64,000 nt of DNA from Shewanella khirikhana (GCF_003957745.1 NZ_CP020373.1:2666001-2730000), one strand, 5' to 3'. Counted from the stretch's first letter, positions 8,370-17,217 are shown. Program-made: numbers and translations. The notes: generated by a model not told the origin, from the letters alone.

Positions 8370-10397
8370 TCAGCCATGCCAGCGATAGCCGAGACTGAAT
8401 AAAACTTCGCCGCCCTGTAGACCAAAATCTGCCACATTCGAGGGCAGCTCATCAGCGGCAAGATTGTCTGCCCTGAGGTAAACCCCATGGGCACCGTGCT
8501 GCCACGACAGGGCCGCATCAAGCCGGGTCATATCCCCTTCAGGGTAGGTAATTTCACGACCTGTGAGCGACAGTGACCACTCACCTGCACTAAGTCCGAG
8601 CGCCATCGACAGCTGCCGGGAAGGCTGCCAGGGCAATCGGTCGCCACTGTTATAGCAGCGGCTTGCTGCCACAAGGCACTGGGCCGAATCAAATTCGCTG
8701 CGATTCTCCTCAACCCCTACCACCAGGGGCACGCTCAGCGCGCCAAACTCCCCAAACCAGCTGGCGGACAGCCCAAACCCTCTGGCCGATACATCCGCGA
8801 CATTGAGCTGCTGCATGCCTTTCAGACCAGGGCAGTCCTCAAGTTCGGTGCAGTCCAGATGCAAGTTGTCGTAGTCCCGCGCCCACAGCTGTCCTTTCAG
8901 ACTGAATGAGCCCATGGCCCAATGTCCATCCAGGCTGATGCCATCCCAGGTTTGCGCCAGCGCCTCGGCATTCCCAGGCGCGGGGGGAGTAAAGCCATGC
9001 TGGCCCCACAAGCCAATGCTGTCGTCGGCAAACAGCAACCCCAACCCATAGCGCCAGCCTTCACTGCTGCTATCCATGGAAAAGTCAGTGCCCGCTTCGC
9101 CGCCAGCTGGCTCATTACTTATCCGCTCAGTACTTGCCCGCTCAGTACTTACCCGTTCAGTGTCCGCCCGCAGCCAACTGGCCTGTGCGGCTACATCCAG
9201 CCAGGCGAAATCGAGCCGCGCTTTAAGCCCCAGTGTCAGCACGCTGGCGCTGTCGCTTATCTCCACATTGGCAACTTCCGGGTTAGTGCCCGCTGCGCTC
9301 TCAACCGGCATGTTGCCTTTATAGTCAGCGCTGTCGTGCTGATAACTCAGCCGATAGCTGAGTGAGTGCTTACCATAGCTATCGATGCTTTCGCTTTGAA
9401 TGCCCATGGTTTGATAGCGCACATCCCCAAGAAAGCCGCCAATAACGTTATCAGCATCAATACCCTGGACCGCAGCCGCTGCCGTATCCCTCGGGCCATC
9501 CATAAGCGCTGAGCCCGGCCCCGCAGCACCAAGCAGGCTATTATCAGCCGCGGCATTGGAAGGCCCCGGCGCGAGCGCGGTAAAATCTATCCGGCTTTCC
9601 TGCCAAAAAAGGTCGGTACGGGTGCTGCTTTGAATGCTGTTGCTTCTGATATTTGCCCTTTGACTGCTACTACCAGTGCCGCCAGCTACCCCCGCATAAT
9701 GGGTAAGATGCAGCCGTTGCCGCTCGCGGTTTACTGTTACCGCCTCGGCTGAAAGCGGCACACTGCTGTCCTGATACAGCCAGCCAAGCTCGGTGCGCTG
9801 CTTATTCCTGGCTCCCGGCAAACTGGAGGCACCCAGGGCAATAAAGAGTTCGGTGTCTTTGGCATCATCCAGCCTGCTGTCATCGGCTTTCTGCTGCAGA
9901 TGGCTGCCGCGAAATCCCATATCCAGCGCCTCGTTACTGGATTGCAGCGCAGCCCTCAGTGCTGCGGTTTTATCATCCCGCGCCTCAAGCCCCACTCCAT
10001 CACTGCCCTGCCCCGCCGGACTGAGCCAATAATCACTTTTGAGCTCATTGGCGCACGGCTCAGTCGAAGACGCACACAAATCGAGGGCATCGACACCAAA
10101 GCGCCCGGCATCGAGCCACACGCCCGGCGCAGCAAAAGGGGCCAGCGCAAGGTCAATCCCGTTCAGGCCGGGGGTATTTTCTCTGCTGTCAGATTGAAAA
10201 AAGCGACTTTCGCCCATGATTGATGCCTTGCCAGCAAGGCTGCCAAGGGGCTGAAGGGGTAACACAGTTGGGGAATTGACACCAAGCAGCTCGGTAAAGA
10301 AGGGAGTGACAGTCTGCGCGGGCAGCTCTTCGGCCCACGCAGCGAAGCATGCGCACCCGGCCAATAAGCAGGAAACAAGCGCAGGGGTGTGTTTCAT
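8370..10397 (-). CDS. Large predicted outer-membrane beta-barrel protein, unknown function
   Basis: I do not recognise a named family for this 675-residue protein. It starts with a signal peptide (MKHTPALVSCLLAGC..., probable cleavage after AWA). The body is rich in alternating hydrophobic and polar strands with many Gly, Trp and Tyr, and it ends in a strand LFSLGYRWHG, resembling the C-terminal barrel strand of TonB-dependent receptors. No TonB box or plug signature is evident. Cysteine pairs occur near residues 108-115 and late in the barrel. Residues about 409-428 are a tandem pentapeptide repeat (STERx). It stands alone between luxS and nqrA on the same strand, with a terminator upstream. 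A porin- or receptor-like role is inference. Confidence 0.8.
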   Translation of the reverse strand: MKHTPALVSCLLAGCACFAAWAEELPAQTVTPFFTELLGVNSPTVLPLQPLGSLAGKASIMGESRFFQSDSRENTPGLNGIDLALAPFAAPGVWLDAGRFGVDALDLCASSTEPCANELKSDYWLSPAGQGSDGVGLEARDDKTAALRAALQSSNEALDMGFRGSHLQQKADDSRLDDAKDTELFIALGASSLPGARNKQRTELGWLYQDSSVPLSAEAVTVNRERQRLHLTHYAGVAGGTGSSSQRANIRSNSIQSSTRTDLFWQESRIDFTALAPGPSNAAADNSLLGAAGPGSALMDGPRDTAAAAVQGIDADNVIGGFLGDVRYQTMGIQSESIDSYGKHSLSYRLSYQHDSADYKGNMPVESAAGTNPEVANVEISDSASVLTLGLKARLDFAWLDVAAQASWLRADTERVSTERASTERISNEPAGGEAGTDFSMDSSSEGWRYGLGLLFADDSIGLWGQHGFTPPAPGNAEALAQTWDGISLDGHWAMGSFSLKGQLWARDYDNLHLDCTELEDCPGLKGMQQLNVADVSARGFGLSASWFGEFGALSVPLVVGVEENRSEFDSAQCLVAASRCYNSGDRLPWQPSRQLSMALGLSAGEWSLSLTGREITYPEGDMTRLDAALSWQHGAHGVYLRADNLAADELPSNVADFGLQGGEVLFSLGYRWHG
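9114..9173 (-). repeat. 15-bp tandem repeat inside the outer-membrane protein gene
   Basis: Four 15-base units (9114-9128, 9129-9143, 9144-9158, 9159-9173) share the core AGTACTTxCCCGCTC on the plus strand. They encode DTERV, STERA, STERI, SNEPA on the minus strand. Because the unit is a multiple of three, gain or loss of copies would keep the frame. Confidence 0.85.
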
Positions 10398-10474
10398 CCA
10401 AATATCCCGAAAAGGCCACCAATGTCGGCAGCTTTATTGTTATTTATTTGTGACATGGATGATTTTAGACGAAA

Positions 10475-10498
10475 AAAAAGCGGCTCGCGCCGCTTTTT
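10475..10498 (-). terminator. Terminator after luxS
   Basis: A perfect hairpin (AGCGGC, loop TCGC, GCCGCT) is flanked by A5 and T5 runs, so it can work in either direction. It lies 20 bases after the luxS stop and before the outer-membrane protein gene, separating the two units. Confidence 0.88.
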
Positions 10499-10517
10499 CA
10501 ATATGACGTTCAATAAA

Positions 10518-11027
10518 TCAGAGCTGGTTCAGAATTTCGTCAGCCAACTTGAGTTCATCGTTACGGTTTACGCTGACACCAGCGGCAATAATGGTGCGGG
10601 CGATATCCTGCGCCTGCTCCAGAGAATGCATCTCGTAGGTACCGCACTGGTATTCGTTGAGCTCTGGAATGGCCTTCTGATCGGCAACCTTGAGCACATC
10701 TTCCATGGCGGCAAGCCAGGCGTCGGCAACCCGCTTTTCACTCGGCTCACCAATCAGGCTCATATAAAAGCCGGTGCGGCAACCCATGGGCGAAATGTCG
10801 ATGATTTCAACACCATTGCCGTTCAGATGATCGCGCATAAAGCCAGCAAACAGGTGCTCCAGGGTGTGAATGCCACGCTCGCTGAGGATGTCCTTGTTGG
10901 GGGCACAAAAACGCAGATCGAACACAGTAATGGTGTCACCCTTGGGGGTGCTCATGGTCTTGGCCACCCGCACCGCAGGGGCGTTCATACGGGTATGGTC
11001 AACGGTGAAACTGTCCAATAAAGGCAT
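10518..11027 (-). CDS. luxS: S-ribosylhomocysteine lyase LuxS
   Basis: LuxS cleaves S-ribosylhomocysteine to homocysteine and DPD, the precursor of autoinducer-2, and so belongs to the activated-methyl cycle. The start at ATG 11027 gives 169 residues, the family length, and has GGAGAG upstream. The metal-binding HTLEH motif is at residues 54-58, the catalytic cysteine at 83 in GCRTGFY, and a late metal cysteine in YQCGTYEM. Nothing is missing. It lies between the TRAP operon and a terminator; no partner gene such as pfs is next to it. Confidence 0.98.
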   Translation of the reverse strand: MPLLDSFTVDHTRMNAPAVRVAKTMSTPKGDTITVFDLRFCAPNKDILSERGIHTLEHLFAGFMRDHLNGNGVEIIDISPMGCRTGFYMSLIGEPSEKRVADAWLAAMEDVLKVADQKAIPELNEYQCGTYEMHSLEQAQDIARTIIAAGVSVNRNDELKLADEILNQL

Positions 11028-11112
11028 GGTGCTCTCCAGCCCCGTCAGCCGGGGCACAAAGTGGTTTTGCAAAGTGAGCCAAGCATAGCATTAAAGCCTG
11101 CGCTCAAAAACC

Positions 11113-12204
11113 TCATTGTCTTAAGCGACTGTAGGCATCTTCCGAGATCAGGTGATACTGACGCACGCCTCGCTCGTACTCACGATAGGCATCAAACACC
11201 TTCTGCATCATGGGATCCTGCGCCGACTGCTCGGCAATCACCTCGGCCGAGGTTTTGCGAAGCCCGTCCATAACATCCTCAGGGAACTGACGCAGCTGCA
11301 CACCATGCTCATTGATAAGGCTTTCCAGCGCCCCCACATGGCGGGTGGTGTACTCATCCAGCATATCCTGATTGGTGGCCTTGGCCGCCACCCGCACTAT
11401 GGCCTGCAAATCCTTGGGCAGCTTGTTAAAGGCCTCTTTATTAATCAGAAACTCAAGCGTTGTGCCAGGCTCATGCCAACCCGGGTAATAGTAGTACTTG
11501 GCCACCTTGTGCAGGCCGAAAGCCAAATCATTGTAAGGGCCCACCCACTCGGTGGCATCAATGGCGCCTGTCTGCATGGCGGTATAAAGCTCACGCCCCG
11601 GCAGCACCACAGGCACGCCACCCAGGCGCTTAAGCACTTCGCCCCCAAGTCCGGGCAGACGCATCTTCAGACCTTTCAAATCATCAAGGCTGTTGATTTC
11701 TTTATTAAACCAGCCGCCCATCTGCACGCCACTATTGCCGCCTGGCATCGGCAGAATACCAAAAGGCGCATACACCTCTTCCCACAGCTGCTGGCCGCCG
11801 CCGTAGGTGAGCCAGCCATTCATCTCCTGGGCATTAAGACCAAAGGGAATGGAGGTGAAAAACTGCGCAGCCGGTGCCTTACCTTTCCAATAATACGCAG
11901 CGCTGTGGCCCATCTGCACCGAGCCTTCGCTCACGGCTTCAAACACCTCCAGTGCCGGCAGCAGTTCGCCCGCACCATAGACTTTGATTTTCAGGCGCCC
12001 GGCAGACATTTCATCCACCATGGTGGCGAAGTGTTCGGGTGCAGTCCCCAGCCCCGGGAAGTTCTTTGGCCAGGAGGTCGCCAGTTTCCACTCGATGGGC
12101 TTAACCTCGGCCACCGGAGCCTGAGCGGCCGGGGCCTTGTCGTCGTTGCAGCCCATCAATAAAAGTGCCGTCGCCAGCACCGAAAACCCTATTTTACGCA
12201 TCAT
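11113..12204 (-). CDS. dctP: TRAP transporter substrate-binding protein (DctP/TakP type)
   Basis: This 363-residue protein starts with a lipoprotein signal (lipobox LLLMGC), so the binding protein is probably membrane-tethered rather than free in the periplasm. The DctP-family fold is recognisable: WKLATSWPKNFPG near the start, GSVQMGHSAAYYW, LKGLKMRLPG, and the ligand-carboxylate region TGAIDATEW. The last resembles the 2-oxoacid/mannitol-chloroaromatic branch (TakP, FcbT1), so a 2-oxo acid is a reasonable guess for the ligand, but the substrate is unknown. It follows dctM by 31 bases and has AGGAG upstream of its start. Confidence 0.9.
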   Translation of the reverse strand: MMRKIGFSVLATALLLMGCNDDKAPAAQAPVAEVKPIEWKLATSWPKNFPGLGTAPEHFATMVDEMSAGRLKIKVYGAGELLPALEVFEAVSEGSVQMGHSAAYYWKGKAPAAQFFTSIPFGLNAQEMNGWLTYGGGQQLWEEVYAPFGILPMPGGNSGVQMGGWFNKEINSLDDLKGLKMRLPGLGGEVLKRLGGVPVVLPGRELYTAMQTGAIDATEWVGPYNDLAFGLHKVAKYYYYPGWHEPGTTLEFLINKEAFNKLPKDLQAIVRVAAKATNQDMLDEYTTRHVGALESLINEHGVQLRQFPEDVMDGLRKTSAEVIAEQSAQDPMMQKVFDAYREYERGVRQYHLISEDAYSRLRQ

Positions 12205-12235
12205 GTTGAATAACTCCTGTCATTAGTATTGGCCG

Positions 12236-13600
12236 TCAGTTGCCATACAGCACCGACGGCAACCAGGTGGCCAATCCCGGCCAAAGGCTCAGCAGCAGCA
12301 ACATCACCAGCTGCAGTACCACAAAGGGAATGACTCCCCGGTAGATCTGCCCGCTGGACACGGTATCGCCGGTCACACCACGCAGATAGAAAAGGGCAAA
12401 ACCAAAAGGGGGCGTTAAGAACGAGGTCTGCAGGTTCATGGCAATCATGATCCCAAGCCAGACGGGGTCGAGCCCCATCGCCAGCAGAATAGGCGCCACC
12501 AGCGGCACCACCACAAAGGTGATTTCGATAAAGTCCAGAATAAAGCCAAGCAGGAAGATCACCGCCATCACCAGCAACATGGCACCGACCACACCGCCGG
12601 GCATGGCCATAAACAGCTCATGGATCAGCTCTTCGCCGCCAAGACCACGAAATACCAGTGAAAACACCGATGCGCCAATCAGGATGAGAAACACCATGGA
12701 GGTGATTTTCACCGTGCTCTGCATCACTTCTTTCAGTGCCAGCATGCTGAGCTGACGTTTGCCAATAGCAATAAGGAGCGCCCCGGCAGCGCCCACCGAA
12801 GCCGCTTCCGTGGGAGTAGCAATGCCGGTGAGAATGGAGCCAAGCACCAATAAAATCAGCACCAAAGGTGGCAGCAGCGCCGATACAACCCGGGAGATGG
12901 AAATCGGTTCGCGGACATCGGCAACTTCGCTGCCGAAATCTTGCGGGTGGCGCCACAGCCGTACCAGGGTGTAGAGCACATACAGCGCCACCAGCATAAG
13001 TCCGGGGATAAGGGCACCGGCAAACAAATCGCCCACCGACACCGACTTGGGGTTAAAAATCCCCATTTTCAGCTGCGCTTGCTGATAGGCGTTGGAGAGC
13101 ACATCCCCAAGCAACACCAGCGCAATGGAGGGCGGAATAATCTGCCCCAGGGTGCCGGTGGCACAAATGGCACCGGCACTGAATTCAGGACTGTAGCCGC
13201 GCTTAAGCAGCGTCGGCAGACTCATCAGGCCCATGGTGACCACAGTCGCGCCGACAATCCCCGTGCTGGCCGCAAGCAGCATGCCCACCAAAAACACACT
13301 GAAAATCAGCCCGCCACGCAAGCGGCCGAACAAGTCACTCATGGTGGTCAGCAGCTGCTCGGCGATGCGGGACTTCTCCAGCACCACGCCCATGAACACA
13401 AACAGCGGCACCGCCATCAAGATTTCATTGTTGATAATGCCGTAAATCCGGTTCGGTAGCAGGCCAAACAGCCCCATGTCGAAGGCGCCGAAAAAGCTTG
13501 CCACCACCGCAAACAAAAAGGCCACGCCCCCCAGCGTCAGGGCAACCGGGTAACCCAGCATCAACACCAGACAAATAATCGCAAACAGCAAAAGCGCCAT
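12236..13600 (-). CDS. dctM: TRAP transporter large permease (DctM)
   Basis: DctM is the 12-helix channel subunit that couples Na+ entry to substrate uptake. The start is ATG 13600 with a strong AAGGAGG seven bases upstream, giving 454 residues; a longer reading from TTG 13606 would put the ribosome site too close. Hydrophobic helices run the whole length and family segments such as ATGTLGQIIPPSI and LQTSFLTPPFG are present. Its start shares one base with the dctQ stop (TGATG). Confidence 0.95.
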   Translation of the reverse strand: MALLLFAIICLVLMLGYPVALTLGGVAFLFAVVASFFGAFDMGLFGLLPNRIYGIINNEILMAVPLFVFMGVVLEKSRIAEQLLTTMSDLFGRLRGGLIFSVFLVGMLLAASTGIVGATVVTMGLMSLPTLLKRGYSPEFSAGAICATGTLGQIIPPSIALVLLGDVLSNAYQQAQLKMGIFNPKSVSVGDLFAGALIPGLMLVALYVLYTLVRLWRHPQDFGSEVADVREPISISRVVSALLPPLVLILLVLGSILTGIATPTEAASVGAAGALLIAIGKRQLSMLALKEVMQSTVKITSMVFLILIGASVFSLVFRGLGGEELIHELFMAMPGGVVGAMLLVMAVIFLLGFILDFIEITFVVVPLVAPILLAMGLDPVWLGIMIAMNLQTSFLTPPFGFALFYLRGVTGDTVSSGQIYRGVIPFVVLQLVMLLLLSLWPGLATWLPSVLYGN

Positions 13601-14106
13601 CAGCAAGCCTCCTTGCCAAACAGCGCCTTTCCATGGCGGTACAGCTCACACAGCCCTTGGATAATCAAACTGATACACAGCCCCAGCAGCAGCGTTTTTT
13701 GCAGATAAACAAATGGCAAACCACCGGCTTCGATAGAAGCTTCGTGGATGCGCCAAGAGCGCAGCACATAGTCGAGGCAGAAATAGAAGATGGCACCACA
13801 AAGTGGCAGCAGGAATACCAGGGTGCCGACGAAGTCGACCCAATGGCGGGTGCGCTCGGAAAACTGGCGATAAAACACATCCACCCGCACATGGGCTTCG
13901 CGTTTTAAAGTGAAACCAGCCGCAAGGGTAAACACAGCGCCGTGAAGATAAAGGGCAGTTTCCTGCATCGCGGTGGCGCCGGTGGAGAATACATAGCGTA
14001 ACAGCACCACCGCCAGGGTCAGGATCACCATAGCAAGGGTAAACCAGCCCACCAGCCGACCAAGGGACTCACCAAGCCCTTCAAGAAATTGAATTATTTT
14101 TCCCAT
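13600..14106 (-). CDS. dctQ: TRAP transporter small permease (DctQ)
   Basis: DctQ is the four-helix membrane subunit that pairs with DctM. From ATG 14106 it has 168 residues, starts MGKIIQFLEG, and shows four hydrophobic segments and the family's REAHVRVDVFY block. A TTG at 14142 would add 12 residues; neither start has a strong ribosome site, so the exact start is uncertain. It is the first gene of a dctQ-dctM-dctP operon, isolated from bolA by a terminator at 14232-14254. Confidence 0.92.
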   Translation of the reverse strand: MGKIIQFLEGLGESLGRLVGWFTLAMVILTLAVVLLRYVFSTGATAMQETALYLHGAVFTLAAGFTLKREAHVRVDVFYRQFSERTRHWVDFVGTLVFLLPLCGAIFYFCLDYVLRSWRIHEASIEAGGLPFVYLQKTLLLGLCISLIIQGLCELYRHGKALFGKEAC

Positions 14107-14231
14107 AATACTGTTTTTGTTGATGCTTTTTATCGTTATCAATGCAACCTATTGATAACAGAAAATACACACAGAAGAAACCAGCAAATGGTCTGAGGAT
14201 ACGCTGACGCGCGGATAGACGGGGGAGAAAC

Positions 14232-14254
14232 AAAAATGCCCGCATCTGCGGGCA
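14232..14254 (-). terminator. Terminator after bolA
   Basis: The minus strand reads TGCCCGC-AGAT-GCGGGCA followed by TTTTTG, a compact hairpin with a U tract, 20 bases after the bolA stop and before the TRAP operon. Confidence 0.85.
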
Positions 14255-14273
14255 CCTTCAACGAGAGACAGGT

Positions 14274-14573
14274 TTATCCTCTGCACTTGGGCGAGGATGG
14301 CACCGCCTCCAGCGCCTGCCACTCTTCCGGCGTGTAAGTGTGCATCGACAAGGCATGCACGCCTGCGGCCAGTTCATCAGCCAAGGCTGCGTTGACCGCA
14401 CGGTGGCGGCCAATCAGTCGCTGCCCCGTAAAGGCCGCGCTGGCAATCACCACTTTAAAATGCGTCTCAGAGTTCTTGGGCACATTGTGCATATGGCTTT
14501 CGTTGATAACCTCAAGGTGCACAGGGGCAAGCGCTTCGGTCAATTTGGCATGGATAATATCGGCGACAGACAT
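14274..14573 (-). CDS. bolA: BolA family protein
   Basis: BolA proteins act with monothiol glutaredoxins in iron-sulfur trafficking and influence stress morphology. The start ATG 14573 (MSVADIIHAKL) gives 99 residues, the usual size. The class II KH-like fold signature is visible, including the helix-turn segment RHRAVNAALADEL and the invariant histidine in GRHRAV; a further histidine in SMHTYTPEEW is also typical. No strong ribosome site precedes the ATG. It lies 55 bases after the ACT-domain gene on the same strand and could be co-transcribed with it. In E. coli bolA is next to yajG; here yajG is 7 kb away. Confidence 0.92.
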   Translation of the reverse strand: MSVADIIHAKLTEALAPVHLEVINESHMHNVPKNSETHFKVVIASAAFTGQRLIGRHRAVNAALADELAAGVHALSMHTYTPEEWQALEAVPSSPKCRG

Positions 14574-14628
14574 AGGAAGTTCACACAATAAATAGATGGC
14601 GGCAGGTTAGCGCTGCCGCCGCAAAAGG

Positions 14629-15141
14629 TCAAACAGCCGCTGATTTTGGATAAACCCGGGCGTTGGGTTCAACCGCTTCCAGGGCCGCCACCAGGGTGGC
14701 CGTATCAACACCGGCCGGTACTTTAAGCTGCATATTGGCGTTGAACACGGTGCGCCCCAAACTGGTCACCTGCAACCTGTGGCTTTCCATCTGGGTTACG
14801 CCAATGCCGAGATTGGCAAGGATATCGTTGATATCCCGGGTCAGGCCGGGTCTGTCACTGCAATCAAGCTCGATGGTCAGAGCCTCGGCTTCATCGGCCG
14901 CGGCCACCACAGGCGCATACACAAAACTCAAATTGGGAAATGCCTGTTCAAGACGGGTTCTAAGCTGCGCATCTTTAGCATCATCAATGCTGACCCGCAT
15001 CATGGCGGCAAACTGACCATCAAGCATAATGAGCTTACTCGACAGCCACTCGGCACCACATTCACGGCTCAGTGTCGCGAGAGACTTAAGCACATCAGGC
15101 CCCATGGGACCTACCACGGTGGAAATGAATTGAATTTTCAT
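14629..15141 (-). CDS. GcvR-like protein with two ACT domains
   Basis: From ATG 15141 (with GGAGG seven bases upstream) the protein has 170 residues built of two ACT domains: MKIQFISTVVG... at about 1-75 and an amino-acid-binding type second copy (ELDCSDRPGLTRDINDIL) at about 90-165. E. coli GcvR, the glycine-cleavage repressor partner, has the same architecture; a glycine- or other amino-acid-responsive regulatory role is inferred from that. No DNA-binding domain is visible, as expected for GcvR, which acts by binding GcvA. Whether this is GcvR itself or a related ACT protein is unsettled. Confidence 0.82.
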   Translation of the reverse strand: MKIQFISTVVGPMGPDVLKSLATLSRECGAEWLSSKLIMLDGQFAAMMRVSIDDAKDAQLRTRLEQAFPNLSFVYAPVVAAADEAEALTIELDCSDRPGLTRDINDILANLGIGVTQMESHRLQVTSLGRTVFNANMQLKVPAGVDTATLVAALEAVEPNARVYPKSAAV

Positions 15142-15333
15142 TGAAAGCCTCCTGCAATACCCCAGGGCACACGGCTTAACCATCGCCATATCTCACCCAT
15201 ACCCTGTTCACTGTAACCCTGCCGTGCGGGTACTTCTGTGGCCAAGTGCACAGAATCCAGAGCCTTCAGCCAGTGAGCGCTTTCAGCCAACCTAAACCTT
15301 CTGCACTAAAGAGCCTTCAGCAATAAAAAACTA

Positions 15334-15957
15334 TCAGCAGGCACGGTGATAAAAAGCAGACAAACGTCTGAAGGTAAAGCTCAGCCGCGCATCCATCGGC
15401 CGCTCTGAGCGCGGGATGGCATGCTCCCACAGTGCCTGCATCGGTGCGTGCATCAGCAGTAAATCGCCGCTTTGCAGCATCAGCCTCACCTTGTGCCCAT
15501 CGGCTCGGCGTCGCATCACAAAGGGTCTGGCCTGCCCCAGACTGACAATGGCAACCGGCGCCGAGGCCACCAGCTCGGGCTCATTATCGGCATGAAACCC
15601 CATGGCATCGCGGCCATCGCGATAATGATTCACCAGACAGCCATTAAAACCTGCGCCAAACTCGCGGTTGAGTTTCTCTTTCAATTTCAGTGCATACCTG
15701 GGCCAGGGTGCTGGCTCAATCAACAAGGATGAGTATTGATATTGGCAACCTTCATCACCCAGCCACAGCTGCTCGCGGGGAATTTTATGCCACTTTCCAT
15801 ATACCTGTACCTCGGGCGAGCTAAAGGCGTAGTCCCGGGCTTCGGTAAGCAGCGCCTGGCGCTGCTCAGGCGACAGATAGCCGGTGATATGGGTGATGGG
15901 CGGCGCATCATCACCTGGAATGCCATCTGAAAAACCAAGGTTAAACTGCTCTGCCAA
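15334..15957 (-). CDS. AlkB-like 2-oxoglutarate/Fe(II) dioxygenase
   Basis: The family removes alkyl damage from DNA or RNA bases by oxidative demethylation. Key residues are visible: iron ligands H122, D124 (HADNEP) and H179 (WEHAIP), and the 2-oxoglutarate/substrate arginines R191 and R197 in RLSFTFR. The sequence resembles the ALKBH2/3-like bacterial branch more than E. coli AlkB. No ATG fits the N-terminus; the best start is TTG 15957 with AAGGA and GGCAGG upstream, giving 207 residues. It is divergent from rlmG, with a short repeat-bearing gap between them. Confidence 0.88.
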   Translation of the reverse strand: MAEQFNLGFSDGIPGDDAPPITHITGYLSPEQRQALLTEARDYAFSSPEVQVYGKWHKIPREQLWLGDEGCQYQYSSLLIEPAPWPRYALKLKEKLNREFGAGFNGCLVNHYRDGRDAMGFHADNEPELVASAPVAIVSLGQARPFVMRRRADGHKVRLMLQSGDLLLMHAPMQALWEHAIPRSERPMDARLSFTFRRLSAFYHRAC

Positions 15958-15986
15958 ACCTGCCGTCCTTTATTTCCGATCACTGA

Positions 15987-16020
15987 TACCAATCTCAATA
16001 TCAATCTCAATACCAATCGG
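15987..16020. repeat. 12-bp tandem repeat between alkB-like gene and rlmG
   Basis: Two full units and a partial one, TACCAATCTCAA, TATCAATCTCAA and TACCAATCGG, are arrayed head to tail in the divergent promoter gap. It is not within a gene. Its position could affect spacing of the promoters on either side, but no binding protein is suggested by the sequence. Confidence 0.75.
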
Positions 16021-16068
16021 CGCCGCAATTTGCGATAATTCCGCCCCCAATCAAGGATACTGTGACAT

Positions 16069-17217
16069 ATGACGACCCGATTTTCAGCCCAGCTTCCCGG
16101 CCTGGATAACGAACTTATCCTCAAGCGCTACCCCGACAGCAGCGATGCCAACCTGCAAGCCTGGGATGCCGCCGACGAACATTTGCTGAAACACCTGGAT
16201 GATTCAGGTATGTCACCCCAACGCTGGCTGTTGATTAACGACAGCTTCGGTGTCCTCACCTGTGCACTGCGTGCCCGTTTCGCTGATGCGGCAATCGACT
16301 TTGCCGCCGATGGCCGCACCTGCCATTTAGGTGCCATTGAAAACCTGCAAGGGAACGCACTGAGCCAAAATGGCATTGGATTTCACGACTGCAGTCAATT
16401 GCACACACTGACCAGCGATGCCGCAATACTGATGAAACTGCCGAAAAACCTGAATTTTTTCGCCGACATCTTAAGTCAGTTAAGTCAAACACTTAAAGCC
16501 GGTCAGCAGCTGTTGATTGGTGCCAAAGCCAAACACATCAACCAGTCACTGCTCGCACTTATCGGGAAGCATCTGGGCGACGCCAGCGCCAGCCTGGCCT
16601 GGAAGAAGACCCGGGTTATTACCGTCATCGCCGACGGCATACCAAGGCCGCTCGCCAAGCCGAGCCGCTGGCCGGTACCTGAGCTTGGACTGATGCTCGA
16701 AAACCACAGCAATGTGTTTGCCGCCAACAAACTCGATATAGGCGCGCGGTTAATGCTGAATAACCTGCCGGCGGGAGATTTCAGGCAAGTGATTGATTTG
16801 GGTTGTGGTAATGGCGTACTGGGTCTGCAGGCAGCCAAATCCTATCCCGATGCCCGCATCCATTTCGTTGATGAGTCCGCCATGGCCGTGGCAAGCGCCC
16901 GCGCCAACTGGGCATTGAACGAGCTGCCCCCCGAATTGGCTGAGTTCCACTGGGACGATTGCCTCAGTCATCTGGATGCCGAGATCAGCGCCGATTTGGT
17001 GCTTTGCAACCCGCCATTCCACCAAGGTGAGGCCATCACCGACCATATCGCCTGGCAAATGTTCAACGACGCCAAGCGCCGCCTCAAGCAAGGTGGCGTG
17101 CTGCACATAGTCGGCAACCGCCATCTGGGATATCACATTAAACTCAAACGTTTGTTTGGTAACTGCAAAACCATCGCCAGCAATGGCAAGTTTGTTATTC
17201 TGCAATCCATAAAGTAA
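16069..17217 (+). CDS. rlmG: 23S rRNA (guanine-N2) methyltransferase RlmG
   Basis: RlmG methylates G1835 of 23S rRNA using S-adenosylmethionine. The 382-residue protein has the expected duplicated methyltransferase layout: a degenerate N-terminal half, then a catalytic half with the SAM motif VIDLGCGNGVLG and the catalytic NPPF tetrad (LVLCNPPFHQG). The start ATGACGACCCG at 16069 fits the family; no strong ribosome site precedes it. It is monocistronic, followed at once by a terminator. Confidence 0.95.
   Translation: MTTRFSAQLPGLDNELILKRYPDSSDANLQAWDAADEHLLKHLDDSGMSPQRWLLINDSFGVLTCALRARFADAAIDFAADGRTCHLGAIENLQGNALSQNGIGFHDCSQLHTLTSDAAILMKLPKNLNFFADILSQLSQTLKAGQQLLIGAKAKHINQSLLALIGKHLGDASASLAWKKTRVITVIADGIPRPLAKPSRWPVPELGLMLENHSNVFAANKLDIGARLMLNNLPAGDFRQVIDLGCGNGVLGLQAAKSYPDARIHFVDESAMAVASARANWALNELPPELAEFHWDDCLSHLDAEISADLVLCNPPFHQGEAITDHIAWQMFNDAKRRLKQGGVLHIVGNRHLGYHIKLKRLFGNCKTIASNGKFVILQSIK

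Noticed and set aside
11152..12162. Open frame of 336 codons on the plus strand
   Set aside because: Antisense to the TRAP binding-protein gene, which has a signal peptide and family motifs.
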